Shown here in pieces: positions 36,401 to 47,000 of a DNA stretch of 64,000 nucleotides (its first letter is position 1; each line of letters opens with the position of its first letter). Position numbers and translations under genes: made by a program. The DNA lies in contig NC_069123.1 in the NCBI RefSeq assembly GCF_026914265.1, positions 37,285,178 through 37,349,177 of the forward strand, written 5' to 3'. The notes under the pieces are model-generated. The model was not told the origin of the DNA. It made no database searches and saw nothing but the letters and a program-made list of their open reading frames with translations. Source of the stretch: Mya arenaria. Its lineage: Eukaryota; Mollusca; Bivalvia; Myida; Myidae.

Positions 36401-37769
36401 GTCGGTCGAATTGTCATAAAAGTGTGACAGACAAAATAGATTTATAAATGAAATCAAATAAGAAATAAATAGTTCATGAAAGCTCTGAAAGCATTGAAAT
36501 GCTGTAGGTGATTTAACTTGTTTTACAATAATGCTCACAGGTAATAAAAATCGAATCCAATTTTTTTTTGAGTGGCACCATACTGTAACCGATAAGTGCA
36601 TGTCATTTCCTAAGCATGGGTGATGTAAATTGATGAATGTTTAATACAATTACCTAGTTTCTTAACATTAACTGATAAACCTATAATATGTAATCGTAGG
36701 TTTATTGCTAGTGTTAAGTTAATTAAATGAAACCCGATATTGCCCGGATTAATGGTCTTTTAGTCAACACATTTCCCTTTTTTTTCTGCGTAATTCTCTA
36801 TCATTATGTATTTCCATCGGCTCTTCATCAAGAATGATTTAGATTCATCGGCTTGCTTTCGAATGTTATCTTATAAACGTGTTTCAATTAAGTGGTCTGT
36901 TATTTCGCACTATTTGAGCCGCATTACATCCCATTTTGTAACCCCGGCGCATTAATCCCTTAATCATGCCATGTAAAAAAGTAGATCAAACGATACCTGT
37001 TTTGGACTTTCGGTACCTCAGTATTTAAAAAAAAGAAAGATGTATATAGCTGTCAACGATGTTAAAACTATACCTTTACTCCGTAAACTTATTAGTCTTA
37101 AAATGTATAATGTCATATCTCTATATACCCCCCCCCCCAAATAGTTAAGGTCCCTGGAGAGAACCTCTCCCATATTTTTAAGAATGCCACTTCTGATACT
37201 TGGTAATGCTTTGTAACGTCTTTGGCGTTTACCAAGTTCCATTAAACCGGGTTTATGTTTAAACTGTTTGCTACTGAGCATGTTTCTGTAGTTTTTCGCA
37301 TACATATTGACAGTATAAACCACATACAACTCGCCTTACAGCTACTTTCCCTTTGATTTAACATTCAGAATTGATGATATTCATGCATGTTAATACGTGT
37401 AGTAGGTATCGTCTTCTGTTTCAGTTTTGATTTTTCAATGATGAATTGAAACATGTCTTGCACAGTCCTTTTTGCAAATTAGAATTATTTCCAATGTAAA
37501 AATCATAATTCATCGAAGACTGCCTTTATAAAAAACCCATCCTGTTTGAAGGCGGCGCCGTGGTTAGTCATAATTCATGTAATAGCTTTCGTTTCATTAT
37601 TTCTTGATATAATATATTTTATGAGTTTGATATTTGCCTTATTTAAGTGTTACTGTAAACATGCATTGTAGATTGGATTGTGCTCATCTTTGGTGTGGTT
37701 GCTGTCATCCCTTGTGTTGTTGGATTCCTCATCTTCAGACGACCAAGACGTGCCTATGCTGCTATGTAG
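30434..37769 (+). CDS. Small eight-cysteine type I membrane protein, tandem family copy 2
   Basis: Exons: 1b 30434-30514 (or 1a 30223-30303), 33969-33999, 35228-35347, 37672-37769. All junctions are GT-AG, phases 0, 1, 1, and the protein is 109 aa. Seen: signal peptide; C32, C37, C42-43, C56-58 and C69; an NxT site at N48; a membrane span beginning YWIVLIFGVVAVIP; and a tail RRPRRAYAAM. Exon 3 is 21 nt shorter than in copy 1, but the CC-x12-CCC spacing is identical. Intron 1 contains a 58-bp array and a 27-bp array, intron 2 a SINE and intron 3 a LINE fragment, so this copy is the longest (7.3 kb). Reading through exon 2 gives a 93-codon ORF (33936-34217) with a hydrophobic segment, possible as a retained-intron form. 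Function is unknown; see copy 1 for the Shisa/VOPP1-like hypothesis. Confidence 0.78.
30590..32860. repeat. 58-bp tandem array in intron 1 of copy 2
   Basis: GTGATCAC recurs at 30633, 30691 and 30749, a 58-bp period, for roughly 39 units. Each unit reads GATGTGATCACGCCCGTCTG, then TTTACATTACTTTGGAAGAG, then TGTATCATGTGTACA. A few units carry small insertions such as an extra ACATATGCA. The 142-codon ORF at 31067-31495 is an artefact. Related single units occur in intron 1 of copy 1 (about 11400-11640) and copy 3 (about 44810-44940), so the array expanded from an ancestral intron sequence. Confidence 0.95.
32960..33415. repeat. 27-bp tandem array in intron 1 of copy 2
   Basis: About 16-17 units of TGATCATGTCCGTATAAACA followed by GATTATA or GATTATG. 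The two 3' variants largely alternate, giving a 54-bp higher-order period. It follows the 58-bp array directly and shares the TGATCA core. Copy 1 has a single unit at about 11585. Confidence 0.93.
34536..34838 (+). mobile_element. tRNA-headed SINE in intron 2 of copy 2
   Basis: The head contains GTTATCTCAATCGGTAGAGC (A-box region) and GGTTCGAATCC at 34581-34591 (B box), ending CCCGGGCGGAT, which pairs with the GTCCGCCCGG start. The anticodon-variable region is shortened, so it is not a tRNA gene. A tRNA-unrelated body of about 230 bp follows. AGGTTT at 34530-34535 and 34839-34844 looks like the target duplication, and the uninterrupted sequence is present in intron 2 of copy 1 at about 12660. 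Confidence 0.75.
35481..35945 (-). mobile_element. 5'-truncated LINE 3' fragment in intron 3 of copy 2
   Basis: On the - strand it reads LLRCGVAPLRLETGRYE, then after a frameshift DRQDVESELHALTKCSAY and more coding-like sequence ending at a TGA. This resembles the C-terminal Cys/His region after reverse transcriptase in CR1/L2-like LINEs. ACAAGTGT flanks it exactly at 35473-35480 and 35946-35953. Copy 1 lacks the insertion at the equivalent point (about 13470-13545). It inserted after the gene duplication. Confidence 0.75.
35954..37671. other. Intron 3 sequence of copy 2, duplicated with copy 1
   Basis: Homologous to 13540-14455. Shared features are TTGCCGGTGTAAGGAAGTAT, CCGGGAGTCGATAA repeats and a block near 36350 with TGTGATACCGG and AGAGTTGTGTCTCGC. 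The ORFs on the - strand here and in copy 1 are frame accidents in the same intronic sequence. A run of C lies at about 37129-37138. Confidence 0.6.
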
Positions 37770-38505
37770 TCAACACGTTTCAAGACTATCAGGAATAAAC
37801 GAGGACTACGAAATCCTAATCCAAATATACAATTAAACTTCACAAGAGCAGCACCGAACTTTCACAGACCTACACATAAAACTTTCAACTGACCACCAAT
37901 TAACAATTACAGGACAACCCAGAACTAACACAGACCTACCACAAAACACACAAAATAACTCAGAACTATCACATATCTACCATATAACGCACACAATTTA
38001 CCACGGACCCAGCCTTTAACTTTACCAGAACTATCAAGAACAACCCACGACCAGGACTCCCACAATTAAGCTCTAAAATACACCAAGAAGAACACATTCG
38101 TCAACATGACTACCGCTGAACCACTGGCACCGGATTTTCAAACTCAATCTTTTGTTTTAAAAAATCAAAAATAAATCTTATAAATCCTTACTAAAAATTA
38201 TTATACCGAATATATTTTTTTAAATATGCACTTTGTACTGTATAGTATACTAACATGGTATTGAACGTTTCTCTACCCAGGTCACGTAATCATCTTATTA
38301 CTCAGTTCAAAAGAACTTCTGCAGATTAACAGCCATCGGAATTTAAGGATATGATATCTATCTTCCGATCACTCCACCTTAGCCCGCGAAGAAATTTGCC
38401 TATCATACGATTATTTTTACTTTATTCCCAATTTTCTGTTTTCCTAGATTTTCTATCACCCTTGACTTCCGGTTTCAGAGTAAGGTTTTATAACGGCTTA
38501 TTTCA

Positions 38506-38694
38506 TTGGTTCATGAACTCCGCGAGACGTTTCGCGTACAAGTGTCAACAACTGTAATATTTGGACTGAAAGTGTTAAACACAGAGAAGTCTTTGACATT
38601 AAATTCCGCTCTGAGTGACTTGAGCGTGCTTATTTCGGGTCAGACTGGTCCTGGAATTACACATATCATCAAATCCGAATATGAAATTTCATGA
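38506..38694 (+). CDS. Unrecognised ORF inside the 38-42 kb element
   Basis: 62 codons (MVHELRETFRVQVSTTVIFG onward, then SALSDLSVLISGQTGPGITH) starting just inside the left arm. Composition is protein-like but matches no family I know. It could be the first exon of an element-encoded gene, but no clear donor was fixed. Confidence 0.25.
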   Translation: MVHELRETFRVQVSTTVIFGLKVLNTEKSLTLNSALSDLSVLISGQTGPGITHIIKSEYEIS

Positions 38695-39393
38695 GACAAC
38701 GGAAAGTGGCTTAATATGCACCACAGGATTGACTTGTTTCCTTGACAGCGATCTCATCGCAAAACGTTTCATAGGTAAGAAGTGCAAAATGTTTTATTTA
38801 TAAAAAAGAGCTGTTTACCAATACGCCGTGTTAAATAATAATCTATATAATTGTAGAAACATGCATGTATTTTGTGTGTATACTTGCGTTTGGTTCATTT
38901 TCACACGTATATTTAATATTAAGTATTAACATTATATTTATTTATATACTATTCTAATTTTCTTTCATGGAAAATTGTGGAATATATTTTTAAATGACAT
39001 ATATTCACTATTTTGACCAAAACAAATATAAAAAATATTAATAATAATAAAATAAAATGAAATGTATTACTGTATCCAGGCAATGTGACGAACACCTTTG
39101 TTTAATTCATTTTGTAGTTTAACTTTATGCTTTGTTTTTTATGCATGCTCACAGAAACGAGTGTCATCTCAATTTCCTTTGCAATTGCCAACATGCTCTT
39201 AAAGGAACTTGGTCATGTTTTGAGACCAAAATTTTTATTTCCTGCAACTGAAAATGATTAATATTATTATTATGCTTACATTTACCTTTATCACAATCAC
39301 ATATATATTTCAATGTTTGATATCATAATTGTAGAAAAAAATAGGAAATAAGAAACAAAAGAGATTGATCCCAAATTTGATTCGAGTCTTCTT

Positions 39394-39579
39394 GTGGAAA
39401 CCAGTAAATTATTAGGAAAATGGATAGACCACTCAACTATACAGGCACATACCCCAGCTTTTGCTGAAAAGTTGAATATCAATAAATATTTTCAAAACAT
39501 TTATTATAATGCAGATGCTACAAGTCCATGTGCACATTGTGCATTAATTAATAGATTTAAAATGAATGTACAGTTGTAG
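39394..39579 (+). CDS. Unrecognised exon-like ORF inside the 38-42 kb element
   Basis: Open frame extending upstream of its first ATG to about 39355 (DPKFDSSLLVETSKLLGKW), then IDHSTIQAHTPAFAEKLNIN and SPCAHCAL before a TAG. Composition is non-repetitive with a C-x2-C. No family is recognised. It lies in the same orientation as the ORFs at 38506 and 39684 and may be part of one spliced gene. Confidence 0.3.
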   Translation: METSKLLGKWIDHSTIQAHTPAFAEKLNINKYFQNIYYNADATSPCAHCALINRFKMNVQL

Positions 39580-39683
39580 CTAGGTTAAAATAAACCTTTA
39601 AAATTAGTTTGTTTTATATCTTTGCAGGGAAGTGATGGATGGCAACACCAGTATCCGTGACGGTCATATATTGAAGTGTAGAC

Positions 39684-39923
39684 TTGTGGGCTGCAGTTCC
39701 ACAGAGTGAGACACACCGGAACTATCTCCTTTCCCACCGCCTAGATCTGGGCTCAGTGGAGATGTTACATTGCGCTGTTAACAGTTTTAACATGATATCG
39801 CTACAACCTGGAAACAATGACTTATATAATGACAATCTGCCGTCTTTATCTTTTCAAGAGTTGGAATTTTGTTCCAGCTGTGTGAACTTGCTCAGTAAAA
39901 GATACTTACAGTTGCTGAAATAG
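39684..39923 (+). CDS. Unrecognised exon-like ORF inside the 38-42 kb element
   Basis: 79 codons including LLSHRLDLGSVEMLHCAVNS and LPSLSFQELEFCSSCVNLLS, ending with a TAG. A good acceptor (TTTGCAG at about 39627) lies 57 bases upstream, but the frame between them is not proven. No known domain. It is possibly a terminal exon of an element-encoded or captured gene. Confidence 0.3.
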   Translation: MWAAVPQSETHRNYLLSHRLDLGSVEMLHCAVNSFNMISLQPGNNDLYNDNLPSLSFQELEFCSSCVNLLSKRYLQLLK

Positions 39924-40112
39924 TATCTTTAGAAATGCATGAAATGTTATATAGGAATAATGCTATATAGGTATATATGTATTTCACCTCAGCTCAATAT
40001 AGGGATAGTAAATGTTTAGTTTCTCAGACCATTTTGTAACATTTTAGTAGGGAGCATATAATGCTATTGTTTTTACAGGATAATTGCTTTCAATTTGTAT
40101 AACCAGTTTGGC

Positions 40113-40466
40113 TTTAGAGCTGCACTCTCACTGTTTGACACTGATATGAAATGTTTGGGGGGGGGGGGGGTTCTCAGAATACGCTAATGTTGGCATTAAA
40201 GCCTTCAATTCAATTATCAATATAAAGGTAACTTACAATAGAACAACTCTCAATTGTAAGAAAGAACGCCAAAATCTTAAAACAAGTTAAGCGCTAATAA
40301 TGCTTTTCACTATAAAACATCAATATTCTAAAATAAATATGAAAAACTACATTCAAATATTACCATAAAACATCAATTTTCTGACAAAAACATGAAAAAC
40401 TACATTCGAACCTTTTGTTATATCACTGTTTACCAGACATTCACTCTGTAAGAGTGCAGCTTTAAA
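40113..40466. mobile_element. MITE with TTTARAGCTGCACTCT ends
   Basis: The left TTTAGAGCTGCACTCTCAC and right AGAGTGCAGCTTTAAA form an inverted pair of about 16 bp. TTAA-like target sequence overlaps the ends, the left one mutated. 354 bp, no ORF. The interior has a 16-bp G run at about 40157 and inward AT-rich sequence with an internal direct repeat (AAACATCAAT-TTCT, ATGAAAAACTACATTC). Confidence 0.7.
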
Positions 40467-40911
40467 TTACTATCAGTAGCGCAAAAGCAAAATCATTTGA
40501 AGATACATGCTTTAAAAGCGGTGCCCTTTAAAGTATCAAGTGTTACTGATGCTTTTCAGCAAAATAAAGCATTTTTTAAACTTCTTAAATGAATAAACTC
40601 CAGTATAGAGCTCTATTGGAACTTTTAGTGATGTATTGACTTTTAAATTAGCTATATTGGAACTTCAAATGATTTGTTACCTTTTTAACTAGCTTTTATC
40701 AATAAGGAAATTAATTATTTTGCTCTCTCTATAAATTGTGACCAAGTTAGAAGTCACTATAACCATTTCATATTTGTTGTTAATGAAGTTGTGTTGTAAT
40801 ATTGCTTAAACTTATATTGCAAGATTTGTCTAATAAAACATATAAAATAATTTGCTTGATTGTGATGAAAGTTGATAACTTAACAGCCAAGTCTGTTTGG
40901 AAGGTAGAAAC

Positions 40912-41343
40912 CAGGCGCGTAGCTGCCTATCCGCGAAATACACGACTGAATCCACATGATTCTGACAAAAAATCAAACAGTTCAGCCAAAGCTACAGAAT
41001 CACTATGCGTGTTTGAGTACATGTAAAAGACACATGGACATTGTCATCGAGTATGTAATTATACAGTTTAATGGCAAAACTGACAGAAAATTAGACTTCT
41101 GTAAGACAATATGAGTGTTTTTCACATTATCGAACCTTATTTGTTTGCTATTTTGTAAAAAAGATCTGCCGAGAAAATAAATTTGTTGATTTATGATCCT
41201 TAAACTGTCCATTCACAAGTACTAAAGGACCTAAGAACGCCCAGAATACACCAGGTTGCTCCATTGTTTTCAAAATTTTCATACCCCCCCCCCCCCCAGC
41301 ACAATTATGAATCCACATGAATAGAGGGCCAGCTACGCCCCTG
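40912..41343. mobile_element. MITE with CAGGSGCGTAGCTG ends and 5-bp target duplication
   Basis: The left end CAGGCGCGTAGCTGCC is the inverse of the right end GGCCAGCTACGCCCCTG. GAAAC directly flanks both ends (40907-40911 and 41344-41348). 432 bp. The ends resemble the CAGGGGCGTAGC termini common in hAT-like non-autonomous elements, though those usually duplicate 8 bp. A long C run sits near the right end (41285-41298). Confidence 0.7.
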
Positions 41344-42514
41344 GAAACCAGTATTGTGTACGTTATATAGTTTGTGTTTTTTTTGTTGTTTTTTTCTGGG
41401 GGGGTATTTATTTTTCTTGGGGGGGGGGGGGTGCGCCGGGTGCGTTCTCCTATAGCTGTTAGTGGTTAGTCACTCAAATACAAAGAACAACAAAGTTTCT
41501 TCATTATATTTATCGATTTAACTTCGTTTCGTATAGTAAGAATTTAGCAATATATAAGAAATATGTTGTTATGTTGAGTGCAGAGTGAGCGTTGTTTTCT
41601 GTTATAATTATGCCTTAATCTGTATAATCATTGCATTGCATCATTGCAACTTCATATTTCATGTGGACTTTCATTCATGAGTTGCTTGATAACGAGGAAG
41701 ACGGTCCAAAATGTTAGAATTTCAATTTGTTAACGATTTTAGATGAAAAATACGCCGCATTTTCATTCGACCAATCAAATCACATGTTACAAACTGGACG
41801 AAAAACAGTAATAGAACCGGAAATCAAGGGTGGTAGAAAAACTAGGAAAACAGAAAAATGGGAATAAAGTCAAAACAATTGTATGACAGGCAAATTTCTT
41901 CGCGGACTAAGGAGGAGTGTTCGGAAGATAGAACTCATATCCTTAAATTCCGATGGTGTTAATCTGCAGAAGTTCTTTTGAACTGAGTAATAAGATTGAT
42001 ACGTGACCCGGGTAGAGATGCGTTAAATACCATGCTAGTATATTATACAGTACAAAGTGCATATTTAAAAAAAATATATTTTTCACACATTTGTTTTTTT
42101 TTTAATTTAATTTTTAGTAAGGAGTTATAAGATTTTTTTTTTATTTAAAAAAATAAAAATAATTGAGTTTGAAAATCCGGCGCCAGTGAATAAACAGCTT
42201 CAAAAAACCAAACCTCACTATCCATAAGAAATCCAGGAACTCTTGTCTTTCAACGACCGCTAGATCGGCGAGGCCCAAAAGTAACCTGTTTTTCGCGAAA
42301 TTGATATGTATATATGTGATGTTAATCATTGTCGAACATCAACAAAACGTTAGATTTTCGGTCAGCCACAATGATTTTGTCCTCTACTACAATCATAGCC
42401 GAGATGTTAGCATTGTTTTGATCAAAATCAACACTTCCTATACCCTTCGCAGTCAAACATGCACTTACCTAACTCATCATAAAAAGTTCTTAACACAATA
42501 CAGTTCTCAATATA

Positions 42515-42996
42515 TTAAAGGGGCTGTCTCAGGTATTATAAAATAGCGAAAAAAAATTTTGTCGAAACCTGACATAAACTTGGCATCGATGTGTACAATG
42601 CACTGAAACTTACTAACTGAAATACCGCATAGTTTACAATTTATTTAAGTTTAGCAATTATTTCTTATTTTTCCATTAAAAAATATTACTGGGTATGTCT
42701 ACCAGGTAGAATTCATTCCTTATGCGTGATTGGCTAGTCGGTGTTATCACGTGATATTACCGAGGTAGGTGTATTAGCTTAATTATGTCACCCGATTAGA
42801 ATAAGCCTTTGTAGCTCAGTGAGTAAGACGCTGGACTTCAATTTTGGCGACGCGGGTCCGAACCCGGTCTCCGACACAATGATTTTTTTTACAATTATGA
42901 TGTCAAAGCGTAACACATTCTATTAGATTATTGTCCTGAGATTCGTTACAGAAAAAAAAACTTTTTTGGTGCCAATCTGTGACACAGTCCCTTTAA
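42515..42996. mobile_element. TTAA-flanked MITE containing a tRNA-like segment
   Basis: TTAA at 42515-42518 and 42993-42996 flanks inverted ends AGGGGCTGTCTCA and TGACACAGTCCCT. About 474 bp. The interior includes a tRNA-like sequence at 42805-42876 on the + strand. TTAA targets are typical of piggyBac and Kolobok superfamilies. The combination of terminal inverted repeats with a tRNA-derived promoter is unusual; see findings. Confidence 0.75.
42805..42876 (+). tRNA. tRNA-like sequence (pseudo), within a MITE
   Basis: An A-box-like TAGCTCAGTGAGTAAGACG and B-box-like GGTCCGAACCC are correctly spaced, with a T-arm stem CGGGT/ACCCG. The 3' side CTCCGAC does not pair with the 5' GCCTTTG, so the acceptor stem is broken and a functional tRNA is unlikely. 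It probably serves, or once served, as a Pol III promoter. Confidence 0.5.
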
Positions 42997-43297
42997 CTTC
43001 CAATTGACGTATAATCACACAGCTTCTCAAAATTGCGCCAGGAGAAGTGCACAAACCTGCACGTTCATTGTATATTTCATGATAACATTCGAGTCGCCAA
43101 GATATACACAAGATGATTCAGCATACTTTATGAAATAGATATTTTAAAATGGTTAAATCCTGACCAATACATATTAAAATATAAATATATTCAAACATAA
43201 GTATATTTTGAATACATGCATTCACTGAAGAAAATGTGACTACTGTATTTTTATAAACTTTCTGCATGTTATAAATATGATTCCAGTTGTCCGTACG

Positions 43298-43301
<4 letters not shown>

Positions 43302-43352
<51 letters not shown>
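43302..43352. repeat. (AT)n dinucleotide microsatellite
   Basis: An uninterrupted alternation of about 50 bp, followed by AT-rich sequence. Confidence 0.95.
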
Positions 43353-43360
<8 letters not shown>

Positions 43361-43879
43361 GTTGTATAAAACATAGGCTGAATAAGAAATATTGATCTTC
43401 ATAATGCAACTGTGAATAAAATATTATGCAAATGTGTAGTGTTTCGAATTTATGGTAATACTATGTGGTCTAAACCGATTATCTTGGATGGTATGGTTAT
43501 TGGCCATATTTATTGTTAAGCCTCAAGATCATTAAAAATGGCCTCAACCTCGTTTACATGTATACTTACCGATAACATCTTTATTCAATTAATTGATTTA
43601 TCTCAAAATGTTTTCTAACATCCCGTCAAGACAAACATCCATTTTTAAGTCAAACTATGTGCTAAAAATGAGACTTGTTAAATGGGCCATTTAGAGACAT
43701 AATAGCGTCGCGAAGCGGAGCAGTAACTTGTAGAAAGCCCGAGGATTGGAAAGAAAAGCGAATTAAACTGCATAATTACATATAGAGTCGAAGTAACTGC
43801 GCCTATTTTGCTAAATATCTGAAAAGGCAAAAAAGAGAATATTATAAAAGCTTCACTATTTTAGTTTGGTTATAAAAGT

Positions 43880-44088
43880 GATATTCTTCCTAGCTTGAAC
43901 AAGTTACTTTCAATTAGAGGCCAGTCATACATCATTAAACCCTACACGGAAGTGAAACTTTACCTTTATGGAGGAAGTTTATTGAACTAAATGTGAATCC
44001 CCTCAAATGTGTGCTGTCTTAAATTTGTACGCGCTTTTAAGGTGAAGCACACTGACTGATATTTCACTTCGAGCGAATGTTTGGTAAA
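43880..44088 (+). promoter_or_regulatory. Conserved 5' flank of tandem gene copy 3
   Basis: Matches the last 200 bp before copies 1 and 2, sharing GATATTCTTCCTA, ACACGGAAGTGA, GGAAGTTTAT-GAACTAA, ATCCCCTCAAATGTGTGCTG and GCGCTTTTAAGGTGAAGCAC up to the start codon. Sequence further upstream (before 43870) is not shared, so the duplication or conservation boundary lies there. Confidence 0.5.
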
Positions 44089-47000
44089 ATGGCTGACATT
44101 TTTGTAAAGTTATTTAAATGTTTAATGTGGATAGTCCTGATAACCTTAAGTGTGCAATCTGTTGTCTTGGTAAGTCTTATTCTTACATTTTTATATTTAA
44201 ATATGCATATAATTAACATAGATCCGATCGTTATTACGCTCAATCGCTCATTTATTGATTTATTAAATTGTACAATCAAATTTCTCAGAAGTGTAAAACT
44301 AAAATGGAACCGTATTCAAAATGCGACGAACTACTAAAAGAGTTTAACTCTTTTGAACTGGTAGAACTGTGTCCATGTGTTTTGTACCTAACCGTATATA
44401 TTCAGATATTATTTAGACAATAGGCACTGTAATTAAAAATATAGATGTTTTTACTCCTTACGAAGCATGTTTTGGTTTCATTTTCTAAAGAACTTGTATG
44501 TGCATATGTATGAACTGAAGTACTCGACCCATGAGTCTGTACTTATGAAGCATCTTAATTAACTTCCTAGCTTTATCCATTTTCTTAATTTAAGTATGTC
44601 ACTGGTTATATTGTTTAATAACCTTTAAATCTTACATGCCGTCTTAATTGATTTCTTTCAATATTGCTTTGAAATTGTTATGAAATCAACTTATGTTAAG
44701 GACATGACCTAAGAAGTTGATGATAACGGACACTGGCTCTTTCAAACAAGATGCATGCTTGGTATGCCTGTGTACATACGTTATGTAAACCAACCTTCAG
44801 GTTTATATATCACTTCCGTCTGTTTACCTTACTATGGAGATTCGTATCGTATATAAAGCTGATGTAGTCATGCCCGTCCCTTTTCATTTCAATGAATGAT
44901 AATATTGTTTATACAACGGATGGGATCATGTCCGCGTAAAGAGCTCTCAACATACGACATTTTCAACATCATATTATTTTATTTTTCATGCTAGATAGAG
45001 ATATTTATAGTCGTATAAAGTGTAATGGGAAATAAACAAGCTTGCCATTCACACTTAACCTATTGTACTTTCAGGCTGAGAAGAAATGTGTACAGACAAT
45101 ATGCGGTAAGCTACACTTTTGTCATCATAATTTGTTTTCGTCGCATGTATGGAAGCGTATTTCGTATAAACAGCAGAGCGTTCAGCAAGGCCAGCGTTTA
45201 CTTAAAGGTTGTACGTTGTATCCCTGTTGCAATGCAGTGCACACGCTGCAAACCAAACAGCAAACGTTCGCCGCAAACATGTTTACTGAACGCATGGCTG
45301 ATGTCTGCCTCTGACATAACATCAATCCACACGAGGAGTACTTCCTCATGGATACGCAAAATGGATACAATAAGTTGTTAGCTGTTGTCACACTCGAACT
45401 GAAATAAAAATTGTAAAAATCAAATATTGACCTAATATTTGTCTTCGTATATTTTAACTGTTTATATATACATGTTTAATGAAAATTCAGATTGTAATAT
45501 TATGTCACGTACAGTTTCGTATATTCTTTCACTTCAAAAAAAACTTTTAAAATGATACAAACATTATTTGCGATCACCAGCAATCCAAAATCCACATATT
45601 TTGTCTTGAGTATCCGATACCTTCGTTCCTCTTAAATTTTAGATAACGGTAGCTGTTGCGACAGAAGCGGCAATGTGACAGCTGCAGTTAAACCGTGTTG
45701 CTGCACGAGGAAGCCAAGCGGTTCCTCTATATTCTGTACACGTTCTAGCCATTCATCATTGGCCTGGTGTAAGTTTGCATCAACGGCGTTCTTTGCTTAA
45801 GGCTGGAATTAATCGCGCCACTTGCTACCCTGTTACAACTACGTTTAGTGCGTGTACTACATTTTCAGTCAATTAGGCGCTCCACATGTTTAGGTATCTT
45901 ATTCACGAATAAATTACTTAAATAGCTCTAACCTATACTTGGTAGGAGTTGAGGCGAATAAAGTCGAACTAGTTTCCTTTTTGTATTTTGACTCTCTTTT
46001 CGACTCCCAGATCATACTATTACGACTCCTCTACGCGAAGTAAAATAAACTGTTATAAATAATGTCGACCCCCAATAGAAAAACGCCTACCCGGTTTGAT
46101 TTAAACTCGTGTAGAGTAGTTGTAATATTATGAATAACATTATTCTCGTATTCTTGTTTCAAATAAATATTGAATAACTCGCGAGATTCTGTAACATCTT
46201 TAGCATGCTCGTAAATCATATCGTAACAAACAGTTATATATGCACTATTATTTCCGAATAAGATTTTCCACAATTAATGCTATTGTTTTAATATTCCATT
46301 ACGGATGAATGAATGTCGAAAGAAATATGAATGATACCGAGTTGTATTTGAAAGAAATGAGCATAAAACACGGTATTCCTACATTATGAGACCATAGTAG
46401 ATCACAGTAAATCTTTAAACATTCACCAATCATTTAGTTTTTTTGCGCTTTCTGCTATTAAATACACGGTTACAATCTTGTTTTCAGTAGCAAAATTTTT
46501 CATTAATGCATTATTTATTGATGTTTGTCATACATGTGCGTGTATTGATGTTGAATAAGCGTGTCGCTTTAAACTATATTTTTGCTCAGATAACTCGTGC
46601 TTACCTGCTGTGATACTACAAAAAGAGTTGTGTCTCTCTGTCCGTCTCAGCACGGCGGCAAAATGAAATTAAAGTTTGACAGGCAAAATTGTCTTATAAT
46701 TGAAATTAAAAACGAAAAAAATAGTAAATGAGAGGCTGAAGGCTTTGCAAATCTGTTGGCGTGACATGTGTGATTTTGCTTTTTGCAAGTTCTGATCATA
46801 TGAAATACAAATCGAAGCCAAAACATATTTGGTGTGGCCCCAAACTGTAACCGATAAATGCAGGTCATCACCTAAGCTTAGGTTAGGTAAACTGATGAAT
46901 GTTTAATTCAAATAGCTAGTTTCATATTAAAAACTCATAAACCAATATGTAATCGAATGTGTGTTGCTAATGTTAAGTAAATTAAATGAAAGCCGATAGT

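Larger units (their letters stand above)
38122..42188. mobile_element. 4-kb element with long (about 350 bp) inverted ends
   Basis: The left end CACTGGCACCGGATTTTCAA (38122) is the inverse of the right end TTGAAAATCC..GCCAGTG (42188). The arms remain alignable from 38122 to about 38475 and from 41811 to 42188, with about 80-90% identity by eye (shared TACTCAGTTCAAAAGAACTT, TTTAAGGATATGA, TTCTGTTTTCCTAG). A target duplication is not clear. The interior has three + strand ORFs of unknown nature and at least two nested MITEs (40113, 40912). CAC..GTG termini occur in Chapaev/CACTA-type DNA transposons, but no transposase is recognised. Confidence 0.7.

Noticed and set aside
36233..36601. - strand ORF of 122 codons in intron 3 of copy 2
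   Set aside because: Same duplicated intron sequence as 13837-14082; reading frame not kept between copies.
45025..45381. + strand ORFs of 118 and 90 codons over exon 2 of copy 3
   Set aside because: Only the 31-nt exon 45075-45105 is supported; the rest is intron read-through that has lost the frame seen in copies 1 and 2.
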